From: Mesaphorura yosii
Taxonomy: Eukaryota; Arthropoda; Collembola; Poduromorpha; Tullbergiidae
DNA: 64,000 bases
Direction: 5' to 3'
NCBI GenBank assembly: GCA_009869945.1
Contig: WIXG01000022.1
Coordinates: 1-64,000 of the forward strand
Part shown: positions 62,001-64,000 of the stretch, piece by piece
How the letters are laid out: every line of letters begins with the position of its first letter
Numbering within the stretch: position 1 is the first letter of the stretch
Translations under genes and position numbers: made by a program
The notes under the pieces: generated by a model
The model's database searches: none
What the model saw: the letters and a program-made list of their open reading frames with translations, nothing else
Told to the model about the DNA's origin: nothing

Positions 62001-64000
62001 TCATTCAAAGACGTGTGAATAACTTAAAGATAAGATTCACGCATAAGGTCTTACGAGTTGGGTGTTCATTGAATTCCACATTTCTTCGTATCTGCTTGAA
62101 TGACATCGACTTGGCAGTTGGCACTTTGGTTTGAGTGCTGAAAATTCTGTTGCCTTCCTCAAATGTTTATCTGCTTCATGCTTTACATACAAAAATTCTT
62201 CTACATTTCTCTCTTCAATTTATTTCTGCCGAAAGCCCAATAATTGTGAACAAAACCGACGAGCTGCAGACGAGAGACGCAGAGAGCAAAACAGTGACAC
62301 GGACGAAATAGAAAGATCAAAGACCAAGTGACTATAGGCGCACGGAGCTTCGTGTAACAACAAAATTTACTTCTTTTGCACTTTTGATCCTTACATCGCC
62401 TCTGCTTTTTGTTGCTTTTGTTGGATGGTCGGCTGTCGGCTTCACATTTTGCCTAATGAAAAATACAGGATAGCTGAAAGACACGAGCAAAGTAATCTAG
62501 AGTAATGTAAAGAGTCCTGAGAGATACCGACAACAGGCAGCATAGCATTAGCCTTTGCTGTGTGCCTTGACTATTTCGGCACTTTGGGCACTTTGGCATG
62601 GCACGAGTTATGTGCACGCGAAGAATGTGATGAGATGTGCAAGATAAACGAAACTCGAGAATAGGAATTGAAACAGCCGCCGCTTCAGCTGGCATTCTTC
62701 TTTAAAACAATTTGTCGAACGAAATTGTATTCCACTGCAAGGGAAAAGGAGCAGGGCGAATGTGATGAGTTTTGTATTCTTCAAAGGCCTGACACGACAT
62801 TCGCCTTTCGCCAATTCATTTCAGAACTCCCGACTCGGAACCCAACCTCATTTTCTCATAACTTCATTAGACATTCACTCGATGTTATTTTGGAACTCGA
62901 AGCAGGAGCAGCGAGATATGTCTCTTGAGAATACACTAAGCTTTTGCCATCGCTAGCCTTCTCGTCGAAGATGAAAAGAGACAAGAAACTTGAATATACA
63001 ATTTGTACAGGGAACAATGTATTGCAAAATTTACTTGTTTCTTTTATGTACTGCCTGCACGTGATATTATTAAAATCCGGTGTACTGTCTACTTCTTTCA
63101 ACAGCATCACATTGCATCGCACAGGCAAAACGTGAAGACTTGCTCCTGCTTCCAGATAATAAGTTATGCATACATGAATGAACTGAACTGAAGGTGCAAC
63201 GCACAGTGTTCATTTCACGTTCATGTTCATATTTCGTCCAATATTCGTCCAGTCGTGAGAACATGGAGTAGAAACATGTATTATGTAATTTCATTTCGGA
63301 AAGGAAGAATGTGTGCGATCCACAAAAACATTTCTTCATGGAAAATATTATCTTTGCCCGCCACTGCTGGCTGCATTGTGCAGACAGAGAGAAAGTCTCG
63401 GTCTTACCAACTGCTGCATTCGATATATCGCGCACGTGGCGATACAATTTTCAGTTTTCACCGGAAGGCCAGCCAAAATGCGGAGAGAATGTTAATTTTG
63501 TTCATTTTGTGACCGGGCCGACTGACTGCGTTCCTTTATAATTATAAATTTTCCAATTTAAACTTTGCAGACGAGCAGCAGCAAGGACGAGATTAGACCG
63601 ACCAACCATGTAAATATGCATTCCTGCTTGGTGCGTGTTAAAATTTCATAAAGACTTGATTTGACTTGGACTCGGACTGACCCGATTAGTCATGAAAATG
63701 AGCTGAATAGGACATGAATAAGAGCGATGTAGGGTGCATTGCTCCGCTCAATTAAGAGTCGAGACGAGTAAATTGAGTTTTCGCACATAAGAAACCAGAA
63801 TTCTTTGATTAATTCAGGAAAGCGATGAGGTTTGAACTCCGGCACATACAAGCCTACGAACTAGGATTAAGAATTCTACGTTTGCGTTGCGTCAGCAGAA
63901 AAAGGAGAAATCCTACTGTCAGTCCACGATAATAAGTTTTTGAAACCATGTTTCATTTCACAGGCCTTGTGCGACATTTGCTGAGTTTGTGCTACGACAC

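Larger units (their letters stand above)
49018..64000. other. Fifteen kilobases of gene-free DNA, putative Abd-B/abd-A interval
   Basis: No recognisable coding exon, tRNA or rRNA. All open frames are short and unsupported. Small structures noted separately are an inverted repeat at 52694-52723 and a 17-base direct repeat at 53065-53095. By position this should be the regulatory interval 3' of Abd-B if the Hox cluster keeps its usual order. Confidence 0.5.

Overview
The window comes from an animal genome, almost certainly an arthropod and most likely a hexapod or crustacean. The evidence is an Abdominal-B type Hox gene whose homeodomain, EWTG linker and N-terminal PLHIPA block match Drosophila Abd-B closely. 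Introns in the compact gene at the left end are 64-83 bp, the base composition is moderately AT-rich, and most of the sequence is gene-free. The species cannot be fixed from the sequence.

Layout. At 782-2810 (+) there is a nine-exon guanine deaminase gene (475 aa). Two of its conserved active-site positions are changed. At 2811-6330 the sequence is harder to read: a pair of well-spliced terminal exons on the + strand (3957-4098), uncertain open frames on both strands, a weak piggyBac-like fragment on the - strand (about 4940-5160), and a TATA/Inr promoter with a short first coding exon (6104-6326). About 9 kb without a recognisable gene follows. A candidate 5' exon lies at 15661-16035, and another 9 kb of gene-free sequence leads to Abd-B.

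Abd-B occupies 25350-45505 (+) in four coding exons and encodes about 477 aa. A 16.6 kb first intron and a 2 kb second intron separate the low-complexity N-terminal exon from the homeobox, and the homeobox is itself split at homeodomain position 44/45. The exon at 15696-16035 ends in the same splice phase as Abd-B coding exon 1. It could therefore be an alternative first exon giving a short (about 239 aa) Abd-B isoform; this is inference.

Downstream of Abd-B (46-64 kb) no protein-coding gene is recognisable. If gene order follows the usual arthropod Hox cluster, this is the Abd-B to abd-A interval, the place of iab-type regulatory DNA. It contains a degraded Tc1-like transposon (47972-49017) with clear terminal inverted repeats and TA duplications, a tRNA-Ile-like relic (46636-46694), and a few hairpins and small repeats. 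On this reading the guanine deaminase marks the non-Hox flank beyond the posterior end of the cluster.
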